Source: CAZFER01 sp964517495 (lineage in GTDB: Bacteria; Hinthialibacterota; Hinthialibacteria; Hinthialibacterales; Hinthialibacteraceae). Taken from it: a DNA stretch of 64,000 bases. The translations under genes were made by a program, and so were the position numbers. Where the stretch lies: the NCBI GenBank assembly GCA_964517495.1, contig CAZFER010000007.1, forward strand, positions 62,001-126,000. The letters are read 5' to 3'. Shown here piece by piece: positions 1 to 8,092 of the stretch (position 1 is its first letter; every line of letters starts with the position of its first letter). The notes under the pieces are model-generated. The model did not search any database. It was not told the origin of the DNA and saw nothing but the letters and a program-made list of their open reading frames with translations.

Positions 1-1
1 T

Positions 2-148
2 CAACTTGGTTCAATAGTCAAACGGAACGAATATGTAGATAAAAACGTCACCAGAAACAAGAAATATTGGTACATAGTGAGACAAATCGATAAAAATGGT
101 ATACTTTCACCTTCTTCTAATCCTGCAAGTGGTATCGTATCACCTTAG
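2..148 (+). CDS. C-terminal end of a protein with a fibronectin type III-like domain (partial)
   Basis: The window opens inside a reading frame that runs without a stop from base 2 to a TAG at 146-148, giving 48 residues. The peptide reads like the last strands of an Fn3 domain: a Y-V-D-K-N-V turn, a K-Y-W-Y-I-V-R strand, then I-D-K-N-G-I-L-S-P-S-S-N. The pattern Y-x-D-x-x-V...Y-x-Y-x-V...D-x-x-G-x-x-S-x-x-S-N is typical of Fn3 C-termini in secreted bacterial proteins. The rest lies upstream of the window, so overall function is unknown. Confidence 0.6.
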   Translation, partial: QLGSIVKRNEYVDKNVTRNKKYWYIVRQIDKNGILSPSSNPASGIVSP

Positions 149-273
149 AAAACGGTCTGGGGAAATTTTTTTTATTAACTTTTTAGTTATCTCCCTTTAT
201 TCTTTCGTTAGAATTTGATATGAATAAACCGGTTGTATCTATATCATATCTACCGGATGATGGGAGAAAAAAG

Positions 274-1302
274 ATGAAAGTACAATTTTTGACTGTTGTA
301 TTGGGTTTACTGATTGTTATTCCGTGTGCAAGTTTCGCTCAACCGTTTGAGCCTGGTCATGTGCTCTTCGCTGATCCTGACCGTGGAGGGGATCAAGTGG
401 TTGAACTTGAACTTCATGATGATGGGACGGCCGAAATTATAAGCCTTGTTCAATGGCCACTACTTGACACCAAGCGTCGTCGGCCTCTCGGTTTGGATGT
501 CGCCCCTGATGGTACCGCATGGGTAGGGGTAACCGGTGAACCCACCTCCGTTACTGAAGAAGTCCCATTCCCTACTGGCCGTGTTGAAGTGATTGCCCTA
601 CGCCCGGATGGTACCCAACAATCCTATCTTAACGTGGCGCCAACCAACAAAGCCACATTTTTATCGACGTTTCACCCCAACGAAGTGTTTATCATGAGTA
701 ACTCTATCCAGGAAGGCCCCAGCATTCATTTTCGAGTCAGAATGAACGACACGGAAGTCACCGAAGTCACCGAATTTATTGTCTCTCAAGAAACAAACTA
801 TTATGGTGAAGCGCTTGAACTTCCAGATGGACGGATTTTGATCGGAAATAGTGGTGAAGATGGTATTCAGATATTTGATCAGGATGGGGGAGAGGCCATT
901 GGAATGTTTGTGGAAGCAAATCGATATCGATCGCTCACTTACATCCCTGAAATCGATCGCATCCTCGCCTTGCGGACCGACCAAAGCAGCATTGATCGCA
1001 TGGATCTCGAAGGCAATATTGAAGACACCTTAGTTGCAGCGGATTGGTTTTATCCCAATTTATGGGGAGTTGCACGCATGCCGGGTACAACCAAATTCCT
1101 TATTGGCAGCCATAATGGACCTGAAGCGACACAAAACTTTATCGGCATTTTCGATGCGAGTGATTTTTCCAAAGAACCAGAAGAACATGAAATTGTTGGA
1201 TTCGAGAATGTCAGTTTACCCCTCGATCATCGCTTTGTTTCCCTATTTAATGTGGCAGTAACTATTGAACCAACATATATTGATGAATGGTCGGTCTTCT
1301 AA
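274..1302 (+). CDS. Secreted beta-propeller-like protein with C-terminal W-S-V-F tag
   Basis: A protein of 342 residues when started at the ATG at 274, which has a GGGAG Shine-Dalgarno 8 bases upstream and directly begins a signal peptide (MK-VQFLTVVLGLLIVIPCASFA, cut near Q-P-F). An in-frame ATG at 220 lacks such a site. The mature part is a run of short beta motifs of the type H-V-L-F-A-D, G-L-D-V-A-P-D-G-T-A-W and E-L-P-D-G-R-I-L-I-G-N. These suggest a six- or seven-bladed NHL/SMP-30-like propeller. No catalytic residues can be named. The last residues, I-D-E-W-S-V-F, match the ends of three other secreted proteins in this window. A pseudopilin gene follows 83 bases later, separated by a strong stem-loop. 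Confidence 0.7.
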   Translation: MKVQFLTVVLGLLIVIPCASFAQPFEPGHVLFADPDRGGDQVVELELHDDGTAEIISLVQWPLLDTKRRRPLGLDVAPDGTAWVGVTGEPTSVTEEVPFPTGRVEVIALRPDGTQQSYLNVAPTNKATFLSTFHPNEVFIMSNSIQEGPSIHFRVRMNDTEVTEVTEFIVSQETNYYGEALELPDGRILIGNSGEDGIQIFDQDGGEAIGMFVEANRYRSLTYIPEIDRILALRTDQSSIDRMDLEGNIEDTLVAADWFYPNLWGVARMPGTTKFLIGSHNGPEATQNFIGIFDASDFSKEPEEHEIVGFENVSLPLDHRFVSLFNVAVTIEPTYIDEWSVF

Positions 1303-1329
1303 AAAGCGATTTTAACGAATTATAATACT

Positions 1330-1362
1330 TCGCCCGGATGGCTCACAATGCCATCCGGGCGA
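1330..1362 (+). other. Perfect 13-bp stem-loop between two genes
   Basis: The arms TCGCCCGGATGGC and GCCATCCGGGCGA are perfect reverse complements separated by TCACAAT. No T-run follows, so this is not a standard intrinsic terminator. It lies between a secreted-protein gene and a pseudopilin gene read in the same direction. It may stabilise or process the mRNA, or be a relative of the GGGCGAAC-type palindromes seen at 41007, 48766 and 50843. Confidence 0.6.
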
Positions 1363-1385
1363 ACAACGATTTATGAAGAGATAAA

Positions 1386-1949
1386 ATGGATAAAAGAGTA
1401 AAAGCCTTTACCTTGATCGAACTTCTAATCGTCGTAGCTATTATTGGAATTCTAGCGGCGATTGCCGTTCCCAATTTTCTTAATGCCCAAATCCGAGCGA
1501 AAGTGGCTAACACCCAAGCCGATCATCGCTCGTTAGCCACAGCTATTGAGAGTTATCAGATCGACAACAACATGTATCCTCCCACTCCTAACACCGCTGG
1601 CAATCTACGTTTCGCCCGTTTGGCCAAACTAACCAGTCCGGTGCCCTATATGAGCACGGTGCCCCTCGATCCATTTCGTGACGGTGTTGATCCTCAAAAT
1701 TCTGGCACCTTGTTCCAACCGGAAGATAGCGCTTATCCACTATGGGATCCTGAGTATGCTGATCAACGCCGAAAAAGTGGAAGCGTGTTTGATATGATTC
1801 CCGATCAGAAAAGCAACATGGGCGCTTGGGTGCTCCACGGGGCAGGACCGGATACAGATTATGAAGCCGCCCAGGGAATGCCTCTTCACCTTTATGATTC
1901 CAGCAACGGTGTACGCAGCGGAGGGGATATTTACAAATTTGGCGGGTAA
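1386..1949 (+). CDS. GspG-like type II pseudopilin / prepilin-type protein
   Basis: 187 residues. A short basic leader (MDKRVKA) precedes the prepilin peptidase site and hydrophobic helix F-T-L-I-E-L-L-I-V-V-A-I-I-G-I-L-A-A-I, with the invariant Glu at +5. The helix continues into A-V-P-N-F-L-N-A-Q. The globular domain ends with G-A-G-P-D-T-D and then S-S-N-G-V-R-S-G-G-D-I, the order of the calcium-binding end of GspG major pseudopilins. Such proteins are inserted in the inner membrane, processed by PilD and polymerised. No pilus or secretion motor genes are nearby. The gene converges on a glycosyltransferase gene with only 2 bases between the stop codons. Confidence 0.85.
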   Translation: MDKRVKAFTLIELLIVVAIIGILAAIAVPNFLNAQIRAKVANTQADHRSLATAIESYQIDNNMYPPTPNTAGNLRFARLAKLTSPVPYMSTVPLDPFRDGVDPQNSGTLFQPEDSAYPLWDPEYADQRRKSGSVFDMIPDQKSNMGAWVLHGAGPDTDYEAAQGMPLHLYDSSNGVRSGGDIYKFGG

Positions 1950-1951
1950 AC

Positions 1952-3040
1952 TTATCTTACCCAATCCAACATAATATCCGCGGCATATTCTCCACCCTTA
2001 ATTGGCATCTGTTTTAGATTGTTATAATCAGTAGCGTCAAATTTTGCTTTGGCTTCCTCAAGAAAATCCCAATTCTCACCGCTAAGCTGATCGTGTGTTA
2101 TTTTATAAACAGGCAAGTAATGAGGCAGTTCCCGCTCAAACAAGTCATGTTCCGGAAAATTAGCACGTGGAGGATATATTATCGGTACCCGGTGAGCAAC
2201 ACATTCAGACACCAACCCATAGCCCAACTTAGCCAACACAAAATCTGATGCCTTCACCGCATCGGGGTGGTAGGTCGATTGTGAATCCAAAACACGAACA
2301 TTGGGCAAACCATTCAGTTGTTCATTGAACGTAAGAAAGTTTATACCTTTTTGCCTGGCGATACTTTGCTTATCAATCTTATCAAAACCAACACCACCAA
2401 ATGAAATGAGGGCGGTCCGCTGTTCATCATTCAAACCAAACTGCTCCCGTAACTCAAGGCGGCTTTTGGTTGATCGCCGCACGATCAAGGGAATATCCTT
2501 GCTATCCGAAAACACCGATAAGTCTCCGCTTAATGGTGTTTTCAGTAACATCGTTGTCTTCTGGTAATAATCGGATATTCTGTCAATCACCTCTTGAAAT
2601 TCAGGCGCTTGATCCAAAAAGGTTTTAAATATCCAATCCCAACTAAAATTTGCCACTATAATGGAAGGAACATCCAATGCATCCCCAACAGCGGATACAA
2701 AGGGTGAAACATCACCCACCAACAAAAAGATATCATCCCCCGCCAACCGTTCAGCTTCTCGCTCAGCCATAGAGGGATAGCGGTCCAGCAAGTCCATCCA
2801 GTGATGGTAGGTCGCCGTGGCATCCTGATCAAAACTATCGTGTTGAACGATGCCTATGTCATGCAATAACTCTGTATATTGAAACGCTCGTTTCAACGAA
2901 CGTTCGAACAACCAACGCGGAGCGGTGGTCACAATTTCAATTTCCACCAACTCCGGCAGATTGGAAATCACTTCGATCTCCCGGGTAGCATGGCCAAATC
3001 CATGCGATGTAATATAAAAAACAATCTTCGGTCTTAACAT
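1952..3040 (-). CDS. MurG-like / GT28-type glycosyltransferase family protein
   Basis: 362 residues, start ATG at 3040 with AAAGGG upstream. The N-terminus has a beta strand followed by S-H-G-F-G-H-A-T-R, the glycine-rich loop of GT-B glycosyltransferases of the MurG/GT28 group. It is also found in the N-terminal part of L-arabinokinase-like proteins. A second Rossmann-like half has a strand near A-L-I-S-F-G-G-V-G and a donor-site-like region around L-A-K-L-G-Y-G-L-V-S-E near residue 275. No signal peptide or membrane helix is visible, so it is probably cytosolic or peripheral. Substrate cannot be read from the sequence. It stands alone on the minus strand. Confidence 0.7.
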   Translation of the reverse strand: MLRPKIVFYITSHGFGHATREIEVISNLPELVEIEIVTTAPRWLFERSLKRAFQYTELLHDIGIVQHDSFDQDATATYHHWMDLLDRYPSMAEREAERLAGDDIFLLVGDVSPFVSAVGDALDVPSIIVANFSWDWIFKTFLDQAPEFQEVIDRISDYYQKTTMLLKTPLSGDLSVFSDSKDIPLIVRRSTKSRLELREQFGLNDEQRTALISFGGVGFDKIDKQSIARQKGINFLTFNEQLNGLPNVRVLDSQSTYHPDAVKASDFVLAKLGYGLVSECVAHRVPIIYPPRANFPEHDLFERELPHYLPVYKITHDQLSGENWDFLEEAKAKFDATDYNNLKQMPIKGGEYAADIMLDWVR

Positions 3041-3116
3041 GTATCCCTTTCAAAAACAACAACGATTCAGTGAGAATGGTCATATCTGAAGAAAAATAAA
3101 CCAATAAAATAAATGA

Positions 3117-3350
3117 TATCTGCTGGTTAGAGACACTGGAAGGTTTAGCGTTATAATCCCAACTTTAAGTTTTTTTCAAACAGGTTGTATCGGAACAATA
3201 ACGGGAATGATGTTTGGCTTACAGGGTATGAATTTTGCAAATCCGGAGCAAACCCGTATTTACACGGGAACACGTTTTGACATTCATGCGATTGGTTGGA
3301 AATTCACTCCTCTATTTACTAAATCGGCTATGGGCCATGACCATCCGTGA
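3117..3350 (+). pseudogene. Possible YceK/YidQ-type lipoprotein remnant
   Basis: An open frame from a TGA at 3114 to a TGA at 3348 has no ATG before 3207. Its translation contains S-F-F-Q-T-G-C-I-G-T-I-T-G, which resembles a lipobox. About 20 residues later comes I-Y-T-G-T-R-F-D-I-H-A-I-G, which resembles the Y-x-G-x-R-x-D signature of YceK/YidQ lipoproteins. The usual D-x-P-x-S...D-T-L-x-L-P second half is absent, and the frame runs into the 3' end of the opposing gene. I read it as a truncated relic lacking a start. The match is short and the call tentative. Confidence 0.3.
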
Positions 3351-4916
3351 TGGTTTTTTCTTCGCCACCGGTTTGGGATCACGCACATTTTCCGGATTGA
3401 GTTTCTTACGCCGAAGTTGCTCATCGATCCGTTTTTGAACAGCTTCATTCTTGCCATAGCGCTGGATCGCATCGGAAATCATATTATATTGAACATCCAC
3501 CAAACGCTCCTGGCTGTAAACCACGTCCAATTTTCTCCGCCGTTCTTCCAATTTGCGTTGTACTTTCGCTTTCCGCCTCAGAAGTATTTCATATTCCGGT
3601 GAATTTGGATCCAATTGCTCGGAATTTGATTTAATTTCATCTATAATGGCATACAGCTCTTCCTGACAACTCCTGATGTCTTTTTCAAAGATTTCTTCCG
3701 TGTATTTCAACATATCCTGGTGCAATTTCAGGATTATTTTCTGCCGAAGATGCATATTATGCTGTTGTGAAAAGTAAGAGCGAAAATCGAACTGGACCGC
3801 ACTTCGAGCCCGTGCATATTTGCCAATCGACTCATTGATATATTGTAACGTAGCCCTTAATTGCTTCTCGGCCAAAAGACCTAACTTAATATAAATCAAC
3901 AACCTCAGATATTTTGGTAATTCCATTAAAACAGGAAAGTTCTCCAAATGCTTTCGGATAATCCGCTCATTATCTCTCATCTCATCCAACGATTTATTAA
4001 AAGCACTCTTGCTTCTTATGTGCCGTTCTTTGAATTCCTGGGTCTGGCAGGTATTTCCATGCCCTTCTTCTTCCAGTTTCCCCAGGAAATACTTTGTCAT
4101 TTCAATAAGCAAATTCCCGGTCAACTCGTTATATTGAACCATATCATACGCCTGGTCCAAAATCGTTGTAAAAAAGGAATGCATGGGATGCTCTTCATCA
4201 ATACCCGCCAGTTTACGGCGTACAGCATGAACCTCTTCAGGTGTGAATATCAGGGTAATCTCTTGAAAGCGGAATTTTTTGATCGTATCATCCGGCTGTT
4301 CTGTCAACTTGAAAAAGTTATTCAATCGAGTCCGAATCGTAATCACTCCATCGGTTCGTTGGATACACAACTGGCTTTGAATATTAAGCAGAGATGAAAA
4401 AATGGCGGAAACTTCCTTGATCTCCTTGCCTTCCAGTTCTTTATCCAGATTGTCCAGGATCTCATGCAGTTCCTTACGCTTTTCCTCGATGTTCTTTTCG
4501 TAACTGTCCCCCTCCACATCAGTGATAGAACCAAATTCACTATCCTTTGACACAGTATGGACAATATCCCGAAGGGCTTCATGAAGACTAACCCCTTTAT
4601 TCAATAAAGAATTCAATCGTTGGTCTGGAGATAAATTCTCATTCTCTTCAGGTTCCGCCTCTTCTTCATCAAACATTTCATCTTTGGGAACCAGATCGAA
4701 CAGATCTTCGGCTTTGGATTTGGTGACTTTAAACTGATTGACTTTTTCCAATGCCTGCTGATAATCTTCGGACTGTTCCTCTTCAACCTCAATGCTGCTT
4801 TCATCTTCATCATCAAATTCGATTCCATCGGATGAGAAAAACGATTGCATGGCTGCATCAAGTTCATTTTCCAAACCGCCTAAATCAATAAAATCTTGTT
4901 TCTTCTTCTTTGCCAT
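3312..4916 (-). CDS. Large helical, coiled-coil-rich cytosolic protein, family not recognised
   Basis: 534 residues from the ATG at 4916 (a TTG two codons upstream is the alternative). The first 120 residues are highly acidic and look disordered, with D-D-E-D-E-S-S and D-E-E-E-A-E-P-E-E-N-E blocks. After that the protein is almost entirely helical, with heptad-like charged segments, especially residues 390-510. There is no signal peptide and no membrane helix. The end, K-K-K-P-S-R-M-V-M-A-H-S-R-F-S-K, closely resembles the end of the divergently transcribed helical protein at 5377-6357. The 460-bp divergent spacer and the shared tail suggest the two act together. Function unknown. Confidence 0.75.
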   Translation of the reverse strand: MAKKKKQDFIDLGGLENELDAAMQSFFSSDGIEFDDEDESSIEVEEEQSEDYQQALEKVNQFKVTKSKAEDLFDLVPKDEMFDEEEAEPEENENLSPDQRLNSLLNKGVSLHEALRDIVHTVSKDSEFGSITDVEGDSYEKNIEEKRKELHEILDNLDKELEGKEIKEVSAIFSSLLNIQSQLCIQRTDGVITIRTRLNNFFKLTEQPDDTIKKFRFQEITLIFTPEEVHAVRRKLAGIDEEHPMHSFFTTILDQAYDMVQYNELTGNLLIEMTKYFLGKLEEEGHGNTCQTQEFKERHIRSKSAFNKSLDEMRDNERIIRKHLENFPVLMELPKYLRLLIYIKLGLLAEKQLRATLQYINESIGKYARARSAVQFDFRSYFSQQHNMHLRQKIILKLHQDMLKYTEEIFEKDIRSCQEELYAIIDEIKSNSEQLDPNSPEYEILLRRKAKVQRKLEERRRKLDVVYSQERLVDVQYNMISDAIQRYGKNEAVQKRIDEQLRRKKLNPENVRDPKPVAKKKPSRMVMAHSRFSK

Positions 4917-5202
4917 ATTCAACTTATCCCCAATCCCTTGTTCGGTATTGAAATATTATAGATCAAAATAAATATTAAATGATATGGTAATTAACAAAAT
5001 CTGCAAGAAAATGCGCAGCAGCAAAATCATTCCACAAGCATAATACCAGTAGTATGGTTCGCTTTACCCTTTAAAGCAATCGATGAAATGAGAACTCTCA
5101 ATTTGAGAATATTTTATTTTGAGAAGCGGTCCTAACAAAATCCTAACACGATCCAAACCGTTTCGTCTTGTAAAACTTTTCAACTCTCTTGTAATTATGT
5201 GA

Positions 5203-5231
5203 TTGTTTAATTTACTTTTTTATCGTATAAT
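5203..5231 (+). promoter_or_regulatory. Sigma-70-type promoter in a 460-bp divergent spacer
   Basis: TTGTTT at 5203-5208 and TATAAT at 5226-5231 are separated by exactly 17 bases and point at the helical protein gene starting at 5377. This implies a leader of about 140 bases. The spacer from 4917 to 5376 also has to serve the opposite gene. It is AT-rich and includes a short palindrome TCTCAATTTGAGA near 5096. I see no other gene in it. Confidence 0.55.
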
Positions 5232-5376
5232 ATTCAAGTTAATTTGTGCGTATTATAAATTGAACGATCTTCTCCATAAATGAAGGACCTACAACATGAT
5301 TTAACTTCGCACACCCTGAAACCTAGAATGCTTTAATCTTTATTAAAAGATTGACTCCAATTTTGAAGGCACAGTA

Positions 5377-6357
5377 ATGAAAGAATATGCATACGCCGCC
5401 AATCAGATTCAGGAATCATTAGTAGAAGCCTTCCTGAAAAAGAATCCTGGGATTCGCCGTGAAGATGTAATCATTAAAACGGTCAATGGAAAGTTGGTAT
5501 ATTCTACTATTGTTGATTTTTTTATGGCAATGGCGAATTCAACCGCCAGTGATAAAGTATCAATAAGTCCAGAGGAATTAGAACCATTAAATCAAGACGA
5601 AAAATCCAGAGTGGCCTCGTGCATTAAATCTTTAAAATCGTGTGCCAAACTGATTGATGTACTGCTCAAAAACCACGCCCCCGGCTTCGCGATGGAAAAA
5701 GGCAAGCATAATCAGTTTCTTAAACGCCAAAAAGGTATATTCCTTGATAGCGTTAAAGCCTCCTACGAATCCAAACAAGATATCCTTGCCATGATCAACA
5801 TCAAAGGAGCCTTTAAACGCAACCTTCTTCGCAACTACCTGACAGAATTCCTTCAAGCCGTCGTTGACCAATTAAAAAGCCTCTGCCTGATCTATAAGCG
5901 TGAACATGAATTGAGCCAAAGATTATCAAACCACACCAAAAACATGATTGATACCCACCTTAAAAATATTGAAGGAGCAATGTCACGTGAAGATAAAGAA
6001 AAAGTGGCACGGGTATATATTTACCTAATGAAAGATCCCAAGATTGACCTTCCCCCCGTGAATAAATTGAACATTTCCATGATGTCAAAAGCCATTGATA
6101 AATTAGGGGTTAAGTTGGAAAATTTCCGTCAGGAAATATCAAGAATCGAAAATGTGATTTCGTTCGTTGAAGAACTGGTCGAGAACCTCAAAAAACAGTC
6201 GGCAGAAGAGGAAAGACCCCGCTCCGAACCTGTTTCTGACACTTCCCCCGCCCCCGCTCCATATGCCGATCCGCAGTTCAAAAAAACCAAAAAGGATGAT
6301 AAGAAAAAGCCCACTCATCGCATGGCGGTTATGTCCCGATTCGAAAAAAGACGATAA
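5377..6357 (+). CDS. Helical protein of unknown family, partner candidate of the divergent gene
   Basis: 326 residues, all-helical in character, without signal peptide or membrane segment. Near the N-terminus is the motif V-I-I-K-T-V-N-G-K-L-V-Y. A long helical core follows, then a Pro/Ala/Asp-rich linker (P-V-S-D-T-S-P-A-P-A-P-Y) and a basic tail K-K-K-P-T-H-R-M-A-V-M-S-R-F-E-K-R-R. The tail parallels that of the protein encoded divergently at 3312-4916. Such a tail on a flexible linker could be a docking peptide for a common partner, or bind nucleic acid. It converges on the next gene with 21 bases between stops. Confidence 0.75.
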   Translation: MKEYAYAANQIQESLVEAFLKKNPGIRREDVIIKTVNGKLVYSTIVDFFMAMANSTASDKVSISPEELEPLNQDEKSRVASCIKSLKSCAKLIDVLLKNHAPGFAMEKGKHNQFLKRQKGIFLDSVKASYESKQDILAMINIKGAFKRNLLRNYLTEFLQAVVDQLKSLCLIYKREHELSQRLSNHTKNMIDTHLKNIEGAMSREDKEKVARVYIYLMKDPKIDLPPVNKLNISMMSKAIDKLGVKLENFRQEISRIENVISFVEELVENLKKQSAEEERPRSEPVSDTSPAPAPYADPQFKKTKKDDKKKPTHRMAVMSRFEKRR

Positions 6358-6378
6358 GCCTATTAACATCCGTACTAA

Positions 6379-7908
6379 TTATTTAGCAACATTCAATTTC
6401 GGGTGCTCTAAATCCAACCGATACATGATTTGATTGTAATCATACATGGGTGTAGCGAACTCATTACCTGAAAACATCTTGGTGTATGTTCCTTCAAAAT
6501 AAATAAACCGACCCCCTTCCTGGTCAAAAAATGGATGATGAACTGGATTGTAAAAAGAATACCTATTATGCGATATAATTTTACAGGCCGTTGACCAAGG
6601 CCCCGTCAATTCATTACATTCTGTATACCACACCTCACCCAAGAACGATTTTCCACCTCTTTCAACTGCAATCATTATCCATTTATTCCGGTGTTTATTC
6701 CACCGAATGGAACCGGCATGCATAATTGGTGTTGTGTCTCCATTTGAATCCAAAGGCAGAAAATGCGCATCTTCCCGCTTTAAAAGTCCCGCTTTAACTA
6801 ATTCCTGCTCCCGCTGTGGTCCCATTGGATCAGTATTGGATTTCCAACCATAAACTGGTTTTCCATTTCTCATATCAAGAACCGATTTCTCCTTCTTATA
6901 CGAGGTTCCTTGTTTAAGACAGGTAAACGCTTCATAAGCCTCTTGATTTTGCAAATCTTTAATATCCTTCCGAACACGGACCGTGGGATAGGGTATGGGA
7001 AAATAGACATATTCCGTTCCACCCATCGTCACATCAATGGGATGCGATTGGGGACATTGCCATAATTTTTGGTTCTCAAACTTTGTTAATTCAACAAATT
7101 CCTGTTTGGTGTCATCAAAAATAACAAGCCCATGGCCTATCATCTCCTCGAGGCTTTTTCGATGTGAATAATGAGCCACCATTCGTTCCCGACCATCCTG
7201 GTCAGGCAATGTCATTAGCCCATCAATCCAAATCAAGCCATCCTTGCGTATGGGGCACATAGCTTTGCAAAAACCTTGATCATTCACAAAATAATCAAGG
7301 TTGATCCCCTTTTCAGGAGGCAATCCTCCTTTACCGGGTAATTTGGATGTCGCCCCTGAAGTTTTAAAGTTTCCCAATGGGTAGGACGGACGGGCAGTAT
7401 CACCCCAAAACCAATATAGTTTCCCATGATATGGCACCGCAAATGTGGAATCTTGCCCCATAACCTTCCCATTGAGCGTTGGTTCATCAAGGGGAACCTT
7501 CATATCAAGCAGAACACTATCCCGGTAAATACCTTGACCTGTTATCCGATACAAGCGTTCGGCGATATTCGTACGCTTCATCTGGATGACAGCTTCCGAA
7601 CCCGGCTTGGTTTTAAGACGCAGGCCTTCATATCCAAATCCATCGGAAGAATATGAATACCCATGACTGTTCACATGGAAAAACACCTCCCGGTTCATCA
7701 ATCCCGGTTCATAAAAAGCCACAACACCCTGGCTGTCGGTGTAATATGTAATTTCGTTCACAGTTCTTAGCTCAACCAATGGAATACCGCGACCGCTATT
7801 CTGATCCACCACTTGAATCTTGAAATAAGGTGTCTCCTGAGCCGCAATAGGCAGAGTAATTATGAGAAGAATAACGATGACAGAAATAGTGTAAAAGCGA
7901 AATATCAT
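6379..7908 (-). CDS. Secreted five-bladed-propeller-like carbohydrate-related protein
   Basis: 509 residues with a signal peptide (M-I-F-R-F-Y then a long hydrophobic stretch ending P-I-A-A-Q). Residues 25-110 form a beta-sandwich-like domain with a carboxypeptidase-regulatory or collagen-adhesin-like pattern (G-R-G-I-P-L-V-E-L, then T-D-S-Q-G-V-V). A region with L-Y-W-F-W-G-D-T follows. The rest has repeated W/Y-rich strands such as G-S-I-R-W-N-K-H-R-N-K-W-I-M-I, typical of GH43/DUF4185-like propellers. It diverges from the gene at 8093 with a 184-bp spacer. No catalytic acid pair can be assigned. Confidence 0.6.
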   Translation of the reverse strand: MIFRFYTISVIVILLIITLPIAAQETPYFKIQVVDQNSGRGIPLVELRTVNEITYYTDSQGVVAFYEPGLMNREVFFHVNSHGYSYSSDGFGYEGLRLKTKPGSEAVIQMKRTNIAERLYRITGQGIYRDSVLLDMKVPLDEPTLNGKVMGQDSTFAVPYHGKLYWFWGDTARPSYPLGNFKTSGATSKLPGKGGLPPEKGINLDYFVNDQGFCKAMCPIRKDGLIWIDGLMTLPDQDGRERMVAHYSHRKSLEEMIGHGLVIFDDTKQEFVELTKFENQKLWQCPQSHPIDVTMGGTEYVYFPIPYPTVRVRKDIKDLQNQEAYEAFTCLKQGTSYKKEKSVLDMRNGKPVYGWKSNTDPMGPQREQELVKAGLLKREDAHFLPLDSNGDTTPIMHAGSIRWNKHRNKWIMIAVERGGKSFLGEVWYTECNELTGPWSTACKIISHNRYSFYNPVHHPFFDQEGGRFIYFEGTYTKMFSGNEFATPMYDYNQIMYRLDLEHPKLNVAK

Positions 7909-8092
7909 ATAAGTACCTTGCCTTCTTCTATCTGTATTTGTTTCATGAGATGATCTGGATAATCATCATTATTTATGCGAATATCCAATGTCTCAACAAT
8001 TCCTGGGCATATTAAGGAACCGCTAAGGGAATGTAAAGTGTATGCATCAAAGCCTTTAATTCACTTGCGCAATTATAGAATAGGTTAAAATC

